The position numbers and the translations under genes were made by a program. Below the pieces are notes generated by a model. It did not search any database. It was not told where the DNA came from and worked only from the letters and a program-made list of their open reading frames with translations. From Ignavibacteriota bacterium (GTDB lineage Bacteria > Bacteroidota > Ignavibacteria > Tepidaquicellales > Tepidaquicellaceae), in assembly GCA_003158365.1 (NCBI GenBank), contig PMIW01000034.1, forward strand, positions 1 to 6,201: a stretch of DNA of 6,201 nt, given 5' to 3'. Below, piece after piece: positions 1 to 6,175 of the stretch. Position 1 is the first letter of the stretch. Each line of letters begins with the position of its first letter.

Positions 1-855
1 GTCGGTTTTCTCGGACCAAACGGTGCAGGTAAAACAACGACAATGAAGCTGATTACTACTTACATATCGCAGAATATCGGCAAAATTTTTGTTGACGGAA
101 TCGATACGACGGAAGATTCTCTTGCTGTCAGAAAAAAAATCGGTTACCTGCCAGAACAAAACCCGCTTTATTCCGATATGAATGTGATTGATTACCTGAA
201 GTATGCTGCAGAACTTCAGTCCATTGAAAAAACAAAAATTAACGATTCTGTAAAAAGAATGGTTAAGGTTTGCGGACTTGAAGAAGTGAAGCATAAGGAT
301 ATAGGCGAATTATCAAAAGGATACAGGCAGAGAGTCGGTCTGGCACAGGCTATGATTCACAATCCTGAAGTTCTTTTGCTTGACGAACCTACATCCGGTC
401 TGGATCCCAACCAGATTATCGAAATCAGAAAGCTTATCAAGGATTTGGGAAAGCAAAAAACAGTCGTGCTTTCCACGCACATACTGCAGGAAGTTCAGGC
501 GACCTGCGACAGGGTAGTTATTATCAATAACGGAGAAATTGTCGCCGACGGAACTACAGATTCACTTCAGAAGAAATTCCAGGGACAGTTAATAATCAGT
601 TTAACTCTTAAAAAAGACCCCAGGGCAGGAAGAGAAAAAATTATCAGCATGCTTGAATCTGTTAAGGGTGTCGAAAAGGTCAAAGTAACTTCGGATGATT
701 CTGAAGTCTGGAATATAGATATTTCAGCTCCCAAAGGCACAGATGTAAGGGATGAAATATTTAAAAAAGTAGTTTCGAGCGAAATGATACTTGTAAACCT
801 TCATCAGGAAGAAACTACGTTGGAAGATATTTTCAGAAAGTTAACAACTCAATAA
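1..855 (+). CDS. ABC transporter ATP-binding protein, GldA/NatA type (5' truncated)
   Basis: This is the cytoplasmic ATPase that should drive the ABC-2 permease encoded just downstream. The frame is open from base 1, and the first visible residues already form Walker A (GPNGAGKT, visible residues 5-12), so the true start lies outside the window; about 30 N-terminal residues are probably missing. An ATG at 43 is internal and would remove Walker A. In visible-residue numbering, the Q-loop glutamine is near 53 (LPEQN), the signature is LSKGYRQR from about 104, Walker B with its catalytic Glu is VLLLDE at about 124-129, and the switch His is in STHIL near 160. LSKGYRQ replaces the textbook LSGGQ, which is usual in this subfamily. 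A C-terminal domain of about 110 residues ends in a typical TLEDIFRKLT motif. The permease gene starts 11 nt downstream, so co-transcription is likely. The ABC ATPase call is near certain; orthology to GldA specifically is inferred from the neighbours. Confidence 0.95.
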   Translation, partial: VGFLGPNGAGKTTTMKLITTYISQNIGKIFVDGIDTTEDSLAVRKKIGYLPEQNPLYSDMNVIDYLKYAAELQSIEKTKINDSVKRMVKVCGLEEVKHKDIGELSKGYRQRVGLAQAMIHNPEVLLLDEPTSGLDPNQIIEIRKLIKDLGKQKTVVLSTHILQEVQATCDRVVIINNGEIVADGTTDSLQKKFQGQLIISLTLKKDPRAGREKIISMLESVKGVEKVKVTSDDSEVWNIDISAPKGTDVRDEIFKKVVSSEMILVNLHQEETTLEDIFRKLTTQ

Positions 856-866
856 TTTTTAAAAAT

Positions 867-1574
867 ATGGATAAAATATTAACGATATACAAAAAAGAAT
901 TAAAATCGTATTTCTATTCACCTGTTGCCTACATAGTTATAGTGGTATTTCTGATTATAACCGGCTGGTTCTTTACGAGCAGCCTATTCGTGGCAGGTGT
1001 AGTATCGATGAGGAATGTATTTGATATCATTCCGTTTATTCTGCTGTTTTTCATACCTGCAATATCAATGAGAACTTTTTCCGAAGAGAAAAAAGCGGGT
1101 ACGATTGAATTACTGTTGACAAAGCCCGTTACGGATTTTGATATTGTCCTCGGTAAGTTTTTTTCGACTTTGACTCTTGCCGCTTTGTCATTTGTTCCTA
1201 CAATAATTTATGCAATCAGCCTTAAATTTCTCGGACCGCTTGATATAGGTACTATAATAGGTGCGTATCTCGGATTATTGCTGATGAGCGGAATATATAT
1301 AAGCATTGGCTTGTTTTCATCGTCCTTAACCGAAAATCAGGTAGTTGCTTTTATAATAAGTTTCCTCATAATATTTGCGTTATTTATGATGAATAAAATA
1401 TTGATGTTCATTCCACCATTTATGGTTCCGGTTGTAGAATATATCAGTACCGATTTTCATTTCTCGAGCATAACAAGAGGAGTAATCGATACAAAAGATC
1501 TGATTTATTATTTCAGCGGTATTTATGTAATGTTATTACTTACAAAAACATCTCTTGAAAGCAGGAAGTGGTAA
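867..1574 (+). CDS. gldF: ABC-2 type permease, GldF-like
   Basis: This 235-residue integral membrane protein is the transmembrane subunit of the ABC system. A short amphipathic N-terminal helix (residues 3-14, with KKELKSYF) precedes about six hydrophobic segments, near 19-39, 52-67, 99-117, 128-150, 159-181 and 211-226. Between TM2 and TM3 lies the conserved cytoplasmic segment EEKKAGTIELLLTKP (73-87), a hallmark of GldF-type ABC-2 permeases. The C-terminus ends in LESRKW, also typical, and the length matches the family (about 240). The ATG at 867 has no Shine-Dalgarno sequence, only an A/T-rich leader; no better start is visible. It sits 11 nt after the ATPase gene and 42 nt before the gldG-like gene. 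GldF is required for gliding in Flavobacterium, but homologues are common in non-gliders, so gliding cannot be claimed here and the substrate is unknown. Confidence 0.9.
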   Translation: MDKILTIYKKELKSYFYSPVAYIVIVVFLIITGWFFTSSLFVAGVVSMRNVFDIIPFILLFFIPAISMRTFSEEKKAGTIELLLTKPVTDFDIVLGKFFSTLTLAALSFVPTIIYAISLKFLGPLDIGTIIGAYLGLLLMSGIYISIGLFSSSLTENQVVAFIISFLIIFALFMMNKILMFIPPFMVPVVEYISTDFHFSSITRGVIDTKDLIYYFSGIYVMLLLTKTSLESRKW

Positions 1575-1586
1575 CTCCAAGTTTAT

Positions 1587-1600
1587 TCTTTTTAAAAAGA
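1587..1600. repeat. 14-bp perfect palindrome in the gldF-gldG gap
   Basis: The sequence TCTTTTTAAAAAGA is its own reverse complement and lies in the 42-nt gap between the permease and gldG-like genes. As RNA it would form only a short A-U hairpin. It could be a weak RNA-stability element or protein site, but such AT-only symmetry also arises by chance in AT-rich DNA. Confidence 0.3.
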
Positions 1601-1616
1601 GCAAATAAAAAATTTT

Positions 1617-3230
1617 ATGAATAAAAAAGATATTAAAAAAGACATTCTTATAAAAGTTGCAATAATAATCGGTATTATTATTGTAATAAATGTTATTTCC
1701 AAACGGATTTTTACCCGCGTGGATTTGACTAAAAACAATACTTACACATTATCTCAGGTCAGCAAAGATATTGTAAAAAATTTAGGTGACAAGCTTGTTG
1801 TCAAAGCCTATTTTAGTGATAATCTGCCTTCTCCGTATAATAATATAAGGAGAAATGTACAGGATATGCTAAATGACTACAGGTCATATTCTGGTGGGAA
1901 TCTGAATTACGAATTCCAGAATCCGACAGGTGAGGGTGATCAGGGCGATATTGAAAAAGAAGCAACAAAATACGGGATACAACCCGTACAGATTCAGGTT
2001 GTTGATAATGACAAATTAGAGGTGAAAAAAGCATTTCTTGGTCTGGTATTTCTTTATCAGGGTAAACAGGAAGTTATTCCGGTTGTACAATCTGTCGGTA
2101 ATATGGAATATGAAATTACCAGCATGATTAAAAAACTTACTACCGAGAAAAAAAAGAAAATCGGATTTTTACAGGGACACGGAGAATATGATTACACAAA
2201 ATTCCAGCAGATTAATTCTGTATTAAATTCCCAATATGAAGTTGTAAAAGTAGAAGTCAGCAAATTCACATCTGTACCTGCCGACGTTAACGTTCTGATT
2301 GTAATGGGACCAAAATCGGAAATCCCTGAAACAGATAAATTTATTCTTGACCAGTATATTATGAGAGGCGGAAACATTGCTTGGTTGATTAATAAAGTTG
2401 TACCGAACTTCCAGCAGCAGATGGTACTTGGTGATATGGTCAAAACCAATCTCGACGATATGCTGGCAAACTATGGAATTGTAATATCTAATGACCTGAT
2501 AAGGGATTTACAATGTTCAGCAGTTCAGGTTCAGTCGCAAATCGGAATTCCTATTTCAATTAACTATCCGTATTTCCCAAGCGTTACCAATATAGATAAA
2601 GACAACGCTGCGTTTAAAAATATACAGTCGGTTGTTTTATCGTTCGTAAGCTCCGTAGATATTACACAGGCAGCTGCAAAAAATATAATTGCAAAACCTT
2701 TGTTGACCACATCCAATAAATCCGGCAGAGCAGAAGGATTTTTTATATTAAATCTTGAACAGTATCAGAATTTAACAAAAAAGGCTGCCGATACATTGTT
2801 CGGACAAAAAGGATTTGTGGTAGGTGCTACATATGACGGGAAATTCAGCAGTTTTTATGCAGGAAAGGAAATTCCAAAGGATACTTCATCAGCTCCATCA
2901 GCTTTCACCGGTCAGAGACTTGACTTTTCGACCAAAGAATCAAAACAGATTGCTATAGGCGACGGAGATTTTGGAAATGAAGAAGCGAGACCGCCAAAAG
3001 ACAATTTGGTGTTCTTTGTTAACATGATAGATTATCTGGCCGATGATGTCGGATTATCCGAAATAAGAAGTAAAGATTCCTCCGAAGCTCCTCTTGAAGA
3101 AACTTCGGACGCAACTAAGAAATTCGTAAAGTATTTTAATTTAATCGTGCCACCCGGATTGGTCCTGTTAATAGGGTTTTATATCTGGAATAGAAGAAAA
3201 TTAAAAAAGAAAAATTTGCAATCAAATTAA
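1617..3230 (+). CDS. gldG: GldG-like ABC transporter auxiliary protein
   Basis: This 537-residue protein is the auxiliary subunit of a GldA/F/G-type ABC system (ABC_transp_aux family). It has an N-terminal membrane segment (residues about 13-28), a large soluble domain likely on the outer face of the inner membrane, and a C-terminal membrane segment (about 507-524) followed by a strongly basic tail (RRKLKKK). Family landmarks are RVDLTKNNTYTLS (34-46, just after TM1), the GHGE motif (187-190), DQYIMRGG (235-242), and GDGDFGNE (448-455) before a region resembling glutamine-amidotransferase-like folds, for which no enzymatic role is established. The order ATPase, permease, GldG strongly supports the call. 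The ATG at 1617 is preceded by A/T-rich sequence; a weak AAAGAG lies about 15 nt upstream, too far for a normal ribosome site. The DUF4340 gene begins 2 nt after the stop, implying translational coupling. The transported or remodelled substrate is unknown. Confidence 0.9.
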   Translation: MNKKDIKKDILIKVAIIIGIIIVINVISKRIFTRVDLTKNNTYTLSQVSKDIVKNLGDKLVVKAYFSDNLPSPYNNIRRNVQDMLNDYRSYSGGNLNYEFQNPTGEGDQGDIEKEATKYGIQPVQIQVVDNDKLEVKKAFLGLVFLYQGKQEVIPVVQSVGNMEYEITSMIKKLTTEKKKKIGFLQGHGEYDYTKFQQINSVLNSQYEVVKVEVSKFTSVPADVNVLIVMGPKSEIPETDKFILDQYIMRGGNIAWLINKVVPNFQQQMVLGDMVKTNLDDMLANYGIVISNDLIRDLQCSAVQVQSQIGIPISINYPYFPSVTNIDKDNAAFKNIQSVVLSFVSSVDITQAAAKNIIAKPLLTTSNKSGRAEGFFILNLEQYQNLTKKAADTLFGQKGFVVGATYDGKFSSFYAGKEIPKDTSSAPSAFTGQRLDFSTKESKQIAIGDGDFGNEEARPPKDNLVFFVNMIDYLADDVGLSEIRSKDSSEAPLEETSDATKKFVKYFNLIVPPGLVLLIGFYIWNRRKLKKKNLQSN

Positions 3231-3232
3231 TT

Positions 3233-4150
3233 ATGAAATCCAACAAAACTTATTTATTAGCCGTAATACTGGTAATATTAGCTGTAATTGCTTATTTTAT
3301 TACCAGCGACAGAGGTGAAAAAACCTCTACATATAAGCTCGATAAACAATTATTTGCTACGGATTCTGCAACTGTGGATAAATTAGAACTTGAACAAAAC
3401 GGCAAAAAGGTAACTCTTGCAAAAGTGGGTATAGAGTGGAGAGTCACTCAGCCGACAGAATATTCAGCTTATCAGCAGTTTATTGGTACAGCTTTAAAGG
3501 ATTTAAAGAATTATAAACTTGAAAGTAAAGTTTCCGATAATCCGAGCAATAAAGACAAATTTGGTTTCAATGATACCAATTTTGTAAAGGTGACTGTTTA
3601 CCAGGGTGGAAATCCTGTCGGCAGTTTACTTGTCGGAAATGCATCCAGCGGACCCGCACAGACATTTATTAAAAAGCCTGAATCGAATGAAATATTTCTG
3701 GCAAATGATTTCTTAAGGTCGAATTTTGCCAAAGAAAATATGAATGACTGGAGGGATAAATTAATTTGCATTATTCCCAAAGCCAGTGTTAAATCCATTG
3801 AATTTATTTCATCTGCGGATAATTATAAAATTGATAAAGACAGTTTGGGAGTCTTCCATTCCGGTAAGGATTCAGTTAACAGCCAGCAGTCAGACGGCCT
3901 GGGTAATTTATTTCAAAATTACAATACTCAGAATTTCAGAGACACTACTATCGGAGATAATACAAAATTCGATTATGTTATAAAAGTTAATGCCGATAAA
4001 TTATATACTTTCAGTTTTCTGAAAATCGGTGAAGGAACAAATCCGAAGTATTTATTAAAAACATCGGAGAAAAAACAGATATTTGAAGTAGATGAAAATT
4101 TTCTGAAGATGGCGTTCAAAACTAAAAAAGAAATGATTGTCTCAAAATAA
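3233..4150 (+). CDS. DUF4340 domain-containing membrane-anchored protein
   Basis: This 305-residue protein has a short basic N-terminus, one hydrophobic helix (about residues 7-23) and a soluble remainder, so it is probably a signal-anchored protein facing the periplasm. The soluble part fits the DUF4340 family: an early strand region ending in EWRVTQP (68-74), a central VGNASSG...TFIKKPESNEIFLAN stretch (134-158), and the conserved DWRDK motif (172-176). No catalytic residues are recognisable, and the function of the family is not established. It starts 2 nt after the gldG-like stop with no Shine-Dalgarno sequence, so it is almost surely translated from the same mRNA. DUF4340 genes are known as neighbours of GldG-type genes in several phyla, which suggests a further extracytoplasmic subunit of the same ABC complex. 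That role is inference from position; the family call is from sequence landmarks. Confidence 0.82.
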   Translation: MKSNKTYLLAVILVILAVIAYFITSDRGEKTSTYKLDKQLFATDSATVDKLELEQNGKKVTLAKVGIEWRVTQPTEYSAYQQFIGTALKDLKNYKLESKVSDNPSNKDKFGFNDTNFVKVTVYQGGNPVGSLLVGNASSGPAQTFIKKPESNEIFLANDFLRSNFAKENMNDWRDKLICIIPKASVKSIEFISSADNYKIDKDSLGVFHSGKDSVNSQQSDGLGNLFQNYNTQNFRDTTIGDNTKFDYVIKVNADKLYTFSFLKIGEGTNPKYLLKTSEKKQIFEVDENFLKMAFKTKKEMIVSK

Positions 4151-4215
4151 GAGATAAAGCAATTGACTTGTAATTTTTGCTTAAATTTAGTTGATTATAG
4201 AATTCAATTTAGCAG
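4151..4215 (+). promoter_or_regulatory. AT-rich gap between the ABC operon and plsY, possible promoter
   Basis: This 65-bp gap is the only sizeable break between the two gene groups and may carry the plsY-gpsA promoter. It contains TTGACT (4163-4168), an AATTTTTG (4172-4179) and TATAGA (4196-4201), but no pair has good spacing for either the sigma-70 or the Bacteroidota -33/-7 consensus. A weak stem AAGCAA (4157-4162) with TTGCTT (4177-4182) and a 14-nt loop is present, too unstable and lacking a T-run to be called a terminator. Read-through from the ABC operon is equally possible. Confidence 0.25.
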
Positions 4216-4917
4216 ATGCTGTATTTATTAACATTAATATTGGTTAGTTATCTTGTTGGATCAATCCCATTCGCATATTTGGTCGGCAAGGTATTTAAAA
4301 ATGTCGATTTACGAAAACACGGAAGCGGGAATCTCGGCTCAACAAATGCATTCAGAGTATTAGGGACACCGCTTGGAATTTTCGTTCAAATACTTGATAT
4401 TGGAAAAGGGTTGATTGTAGTCTTACTATTGTCAACCTTTTTCTATCACAATTTACCATTTAGAAATTTGACACCTTTCGATGACATTACTGTACTGAAA
4501 ATTATTGCAGGAATTTCAGCAGTGATTGGTCATTCTTTTTCTGTTTTTATGGGCTTCAGAGGCGGTAAAGGTATAAATACTGCACTTGGAATGTTGATTT
4601 CTTTATCTCCCGTTGATGTTTCAATTAGCCTTGGATTCTTTCTGCTGGTATTAATATCTTCCGGTTATGTTTCATTAGGGTCTGTAGTGGCTTCTTTTAT
4701 GTTCCCCATGACTATGTTTATCAGAGAAAATATTTTTGAAGTTGAGATTTATGGATATAATACATTGATATTTTTCAGTATTGCCGTTTCTGGTTTACTT
4801 ATATACAATCACAGAGCAAATATAAAAAGACTATTAGTCGGAACAGAAAACAGATTTGAAAATCTTTGGTTAATAAGAATTTTCAAGATAAAAGCTCCTT
4901 TCGCAAAAAAATCATAA
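4216..4917 (+). CDS. plsY: Acyl-phosphate:glycerol-3-phosphate acyltransferase PlsY
   Basis: PlsY is an integral inner-membrane enzyme that transfers an acyl group from acyl-phosphate to position 1 of sn-glycerol 3-phosphate, giving lysophosphatidic acid. All three family motifs are present: HGSGNLGSTNAFRVLG (35-50), the glycine-rich GHSF...GFRGGKG loop (105-119) tied to glycerol-3-phosphate binding, and HRANIKRLLVGTENRF (189-204). SIPFAYL (16-22) in the first helix and DIGKG (61-65) are also typical. Several hydrophobic helices alternate with these loops. At 233 residues it is slightly longer than many PlsY proteins (about 200-220), the extra being a basic tail after residue 204. The ATG at 4216 gives the expected N-terminus; no Shine-Dalgarno sequence precedes it. 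gpsA, which supplies its glycerol 3-phosphate, follows after 6 nt, so the pair is functionally and probably transcriptionally linked. The acyl-phosphate supplier PlsX is not in the window. Confidence 0.96.
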   Translation: MLYLLTLILVSYLVGSIPFAYLVGKVFKNVDLRKHGSGNLGSTNAFRVLGTPLGIFVQILDIGKGLIVVLLLSTFFYHNLPFRNLTPFDDITVLKIIAGISAVIGHSFSVFMGFRGGKGINTALGMLISLSPVDVSISLGFFLLVLISSGYVSLGSVVASFMFPMTMFIRENIFEVEIYGYNTLIFFSIAVSGLLIYNHRANIKRLLVGTENRFENLWLIRIFKIKAPFAKKS

Positions 4918-4923
4918 AACTAT

Positions 4924-5925
4924 ATGAAAATAGCTGTTTTAGGCGCCGGTGGTTGGGGCACGACTCTCGCTATTTTATTGCATCGGAATGGCCATAATGT
5001 CACTTTGTGGGAGTACAACCTTGAATACGCAAATACATTAGAAGAATACCGTGAAAATTTTTATTATTTGCCTAAAATTCACATTCCAAAAGACATTAAA
5101 ATCACAAATGATTTGGAATATGCCGCTCACAATAAAAACTTACTTTTAATCACGACTCCGACACAGTTTATCAGAAACAATTTAAAGCCCTTAAATAATC
5201 ATAAATTTAAAGACGAAATAATCGTAAGCGCCGCTAAAGGAATTGAAAACGAAACATTATTTACGGTTTCGGATATTATTCTTGATATTTTCAATCATTC
5301 CAAAAAAGATAAGATTGTCTGTTTATCGGGACCTTCGCATGCGGAAGAAGTTTCACGAAAGGTTCCGACCGCAGTTGTCAGTGCATCTATAAACCATAAA
5401 ACAGCCCAGCTCGTACAAAAAGTTTTTTCAAATAGTTACTTCAGGGTATATTCAAGTTCTGATTTAATAGGCACAGAAATCGGAGGAGCATTAAAAAACG
5501 TAATTGCAATTGCAGCCGGTATTTCCGACGGAGCAGAATTTGGTGATAATACAAAGTCCGCTTTAATGACACGGGGCATAAATGAAATCATGAAATTAGG
5601 CCTGTTATTGAAAGCCAAAAAAGAAACTTTTTTCGGTTTATCGGGAATCGGTGACTTAATTGTTACATGCGCATCAAAACATTCCAGGAACAGATTCGTC
5701 GGAGAGCAGATTGGCAGCGGAAAGAAGCTGAGTGTGATACTTAAGGAATTGAAGATGGTGGCAGAGGGAGTGGCAACAACAAAGTCCGCATATGAACTTT
5801 CAAAAAAGTATAAAATAGAAATGCCAATAGTTGAAGAAGTATATGCAATTCTTTTCGAAGACAGAAGTCCGCATCTTGCAACAAGAAATCTGATGCAGCG
5901 AAACCTTAAAACTGAGACTGATTAA
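4924..5925 (+). CDS. gpsA: Glycerol-3-phosphate dehydrogenase [NAD(P)+] GpsA
   Basis: GpsA is a cytoplasmic enzyme that reduces dihydroxyacetone phosphate to sn-glycerol 3-phosphate with NAD(P)H, feeding phospholipid synthesis. The N-terminal Rossmann fold starts at once with VLGAGGWGT (residues 5-13, the GxGxxG dinucleotide loop). Active-site landmarks follow: AAKGIENET (103-111, Lys105), SGPSHAEEV (135-143), GGALKNVIAIAAG (187-199, Lys191 the likely catalytic lysine), and GLSGIGDLIVTC (238-249) leading to SRNR (254-257). The C-terminal VAEGVATTKSAYEL (289-302) completes the helical domain. The length of 333 residues is normal and all key residues are intact. The ATG at 4924 is right for the family because the Rossmann strand begins at residue 2. 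It lies 6 nt after plsY, with no Shine-Dalgarno sequence. No convincing intrinsic terminator follows, so transcripts may run into the rRNA control region. Confidence 0.98.
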   Translation: MKIAVLGAGGWGTTLAILLHRNGHNVTLWEYNLEYANTLEEYRENFYYLPKIHIPKDIKITNDLEYAAHNKNLLLITTPTQFIRNNLKPLNNHKFKDEIIVSAAKGIENETLFTVSDIILDIFNHSKKDKIVCLSGPSHAEEVSRKVPTAVVSASINHKTAQLVQKVFSNSYFRVYSSSDLIGTEIGGALKNVIAIAAGISDGAEFGDNTKSALMTRGINEIMKLGLLLKAKKETFFGLSGIGDLIVTCASKHSRNRFVGEQIGSGKKLSVILKELKMVAEGVATTKSAYELSKKYKIEMPIVEEVYAILFEDRSPHLATRNLMQRNLKTETD

Positions 5926-5947
5926 AACCCTGTAATTTAAAAACCCC

Positions 5948-5974
5948 TTGACAATTATAAATTTAATATAAAGT
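5948..5974 (+). promoter_or_regulatory. Possible upstream (P1) rRNA promoter
   Basis: A perfect -35 hexamer TTGACA sits at 5948-5953. The best -10 partner is TAAAGT (5969-5974), a 4/6 match at a short 15-nt spacing. By the Bacteroidota scheme, TTG at 5948 followed 18 nt later by TAAAGTTA matches only four of six conserved bases. Tandem promoters are common before rRNA operons and the main candidate lies 76 bp downstream, but the -10 half here is poor, so this is tentative. Confidence 0.3.
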
Positions 5975-6023
5975 TAAGGTTATCAAACAATAAAAAAAGT
6001 TGTCACATTCCTCTTATTCTTCA

Positions 6024-6054
6024 TTGACATTTTAAAAGAAAACCTATATATTTG
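6024..6054 (+). promoter_or_regulatory. Main rRNA operon promoter
   Basis: TTGACA (6024-6029) is followed after exactly 17 nt by TATATT (6047-6052), a near-consensus sigma-70 promoter. The same -10 region reads TATATTTG (6047-6054), which also fits the Bacteroidota -7 consensus TAnnTTTG, with the -33 TTG 20 nt upstream and within the spacing known for that phylum. Transcription would begin near 6059-6060, leaving a leader of roughly 115 nt before 16S rRNA. Its position directly before the 16S gene supports it as the rrn promoter. Confidence 0.8.
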
Positions 6055-6062
6055 TAATTCCT

Positions 6063-6080
6063 AACGAAAAACGTTCTTTA
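6063..6080 (+). promoter_or_regulatory. boxB-like hairpin and boxA antitermination element of the rrn leader
   Basis: CGTTCTTTA (6072-6080) matches the E. coli rrn boxA core TGCTCTTTA at 7 of 9 positions and lies just after the predicted transcription start, where the NusB/NusE antitermination site is expected. Immediately before it, AACG (6063-6066) can pair with CGTT (6072-6075) across an AAAAA loop, a small hairpin in the boxB position; it overlaps the first bases of boxA. The boxA call is fairly good; the hairpin has only four pairs and may be incidental. Confidence 0.6.
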
Positions 6081-6090
6081 AAATAAGCCA

Positions 6091-6161
6091 GAGTTTAAAA
6101 AAACTTAAATTATAATTTTTCGTGTCAATGTGAATTGAGTTAAAGCAATCAGGTTAAACTC
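6091..6161 (+). repeat. Inverted repeat in the 16S leader
   Basis: GAGTTTAA (6091-6098) is the exact reverse complement of TTAAACTC (6154-6161), giving an 8-bp stem that would close a 55-nt loop in the pre-16S leader. A competing 5-bp stem, GAGTT (6137-6141) with AACTC (6157-6161), and a local hairpin, AGTTT (6092-6096) with AAACT (6101-6105), use the same bases. The 3' arm can also pair with the 16S 5' end. The pairings are visible in sequence; any role in folding or processing is inference. Confidence 0.45.
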
Positions 6162-6175
6162 CCAAGTTTTAAAAT

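Noticed and set aside
43..45. ATG at 43 as the start of the ATPase gene
   Set aside because: It would exclude the Walker A motif, which is encoded in the same open frame from base 13; the gene is cut by the window edge.
1813..2449. Antisense open frames inside the gldG-like gene (73 and 85 codons on the - strand)
   Set aside because: They lie opposite a well-supported coding frame, show no recognisable family features and have no plausible start context; they are by-products of the + strand codons.
3598..3983. Open frames opposite and out of frame with the DUF4340 gene
   Set aside because: The 66-codon - strand and 65-codon + strand frames overlap the coherent DUF4340 protein and show no motifs.
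1..4150. Gliding-motility operon as a functional claim
   Set aside because: GldF/GldG-type genes occur widely in non-gliding bacteria, and no other gliding genes are visible here.
5436..5618. 60-codon antisense frame within gpsA
   Set aside because: It sits opposite conserved GpsA active-site sequence and has no features of its own.
5902..5981. 8-bp inverted repeat AACCTTAA (5902-5909) and TTAAGGTT (5974-5981)
   Set aside because: The arms are 64 nt apart, one lies inside gpsA, and an AT-rich 8-mer match over this distance is readily due to chance.
6107..6120. 12-bp palindrome AAATTATAATTT running into a T-run, resembling a terminator, and an included TATAAT
   Set aside because: The stem would be A-U only with almost no loop, in an rRNA leader downstream of boxA, so termination is unlikely. 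The TATAAT has no -35 partner at suitable spacing.
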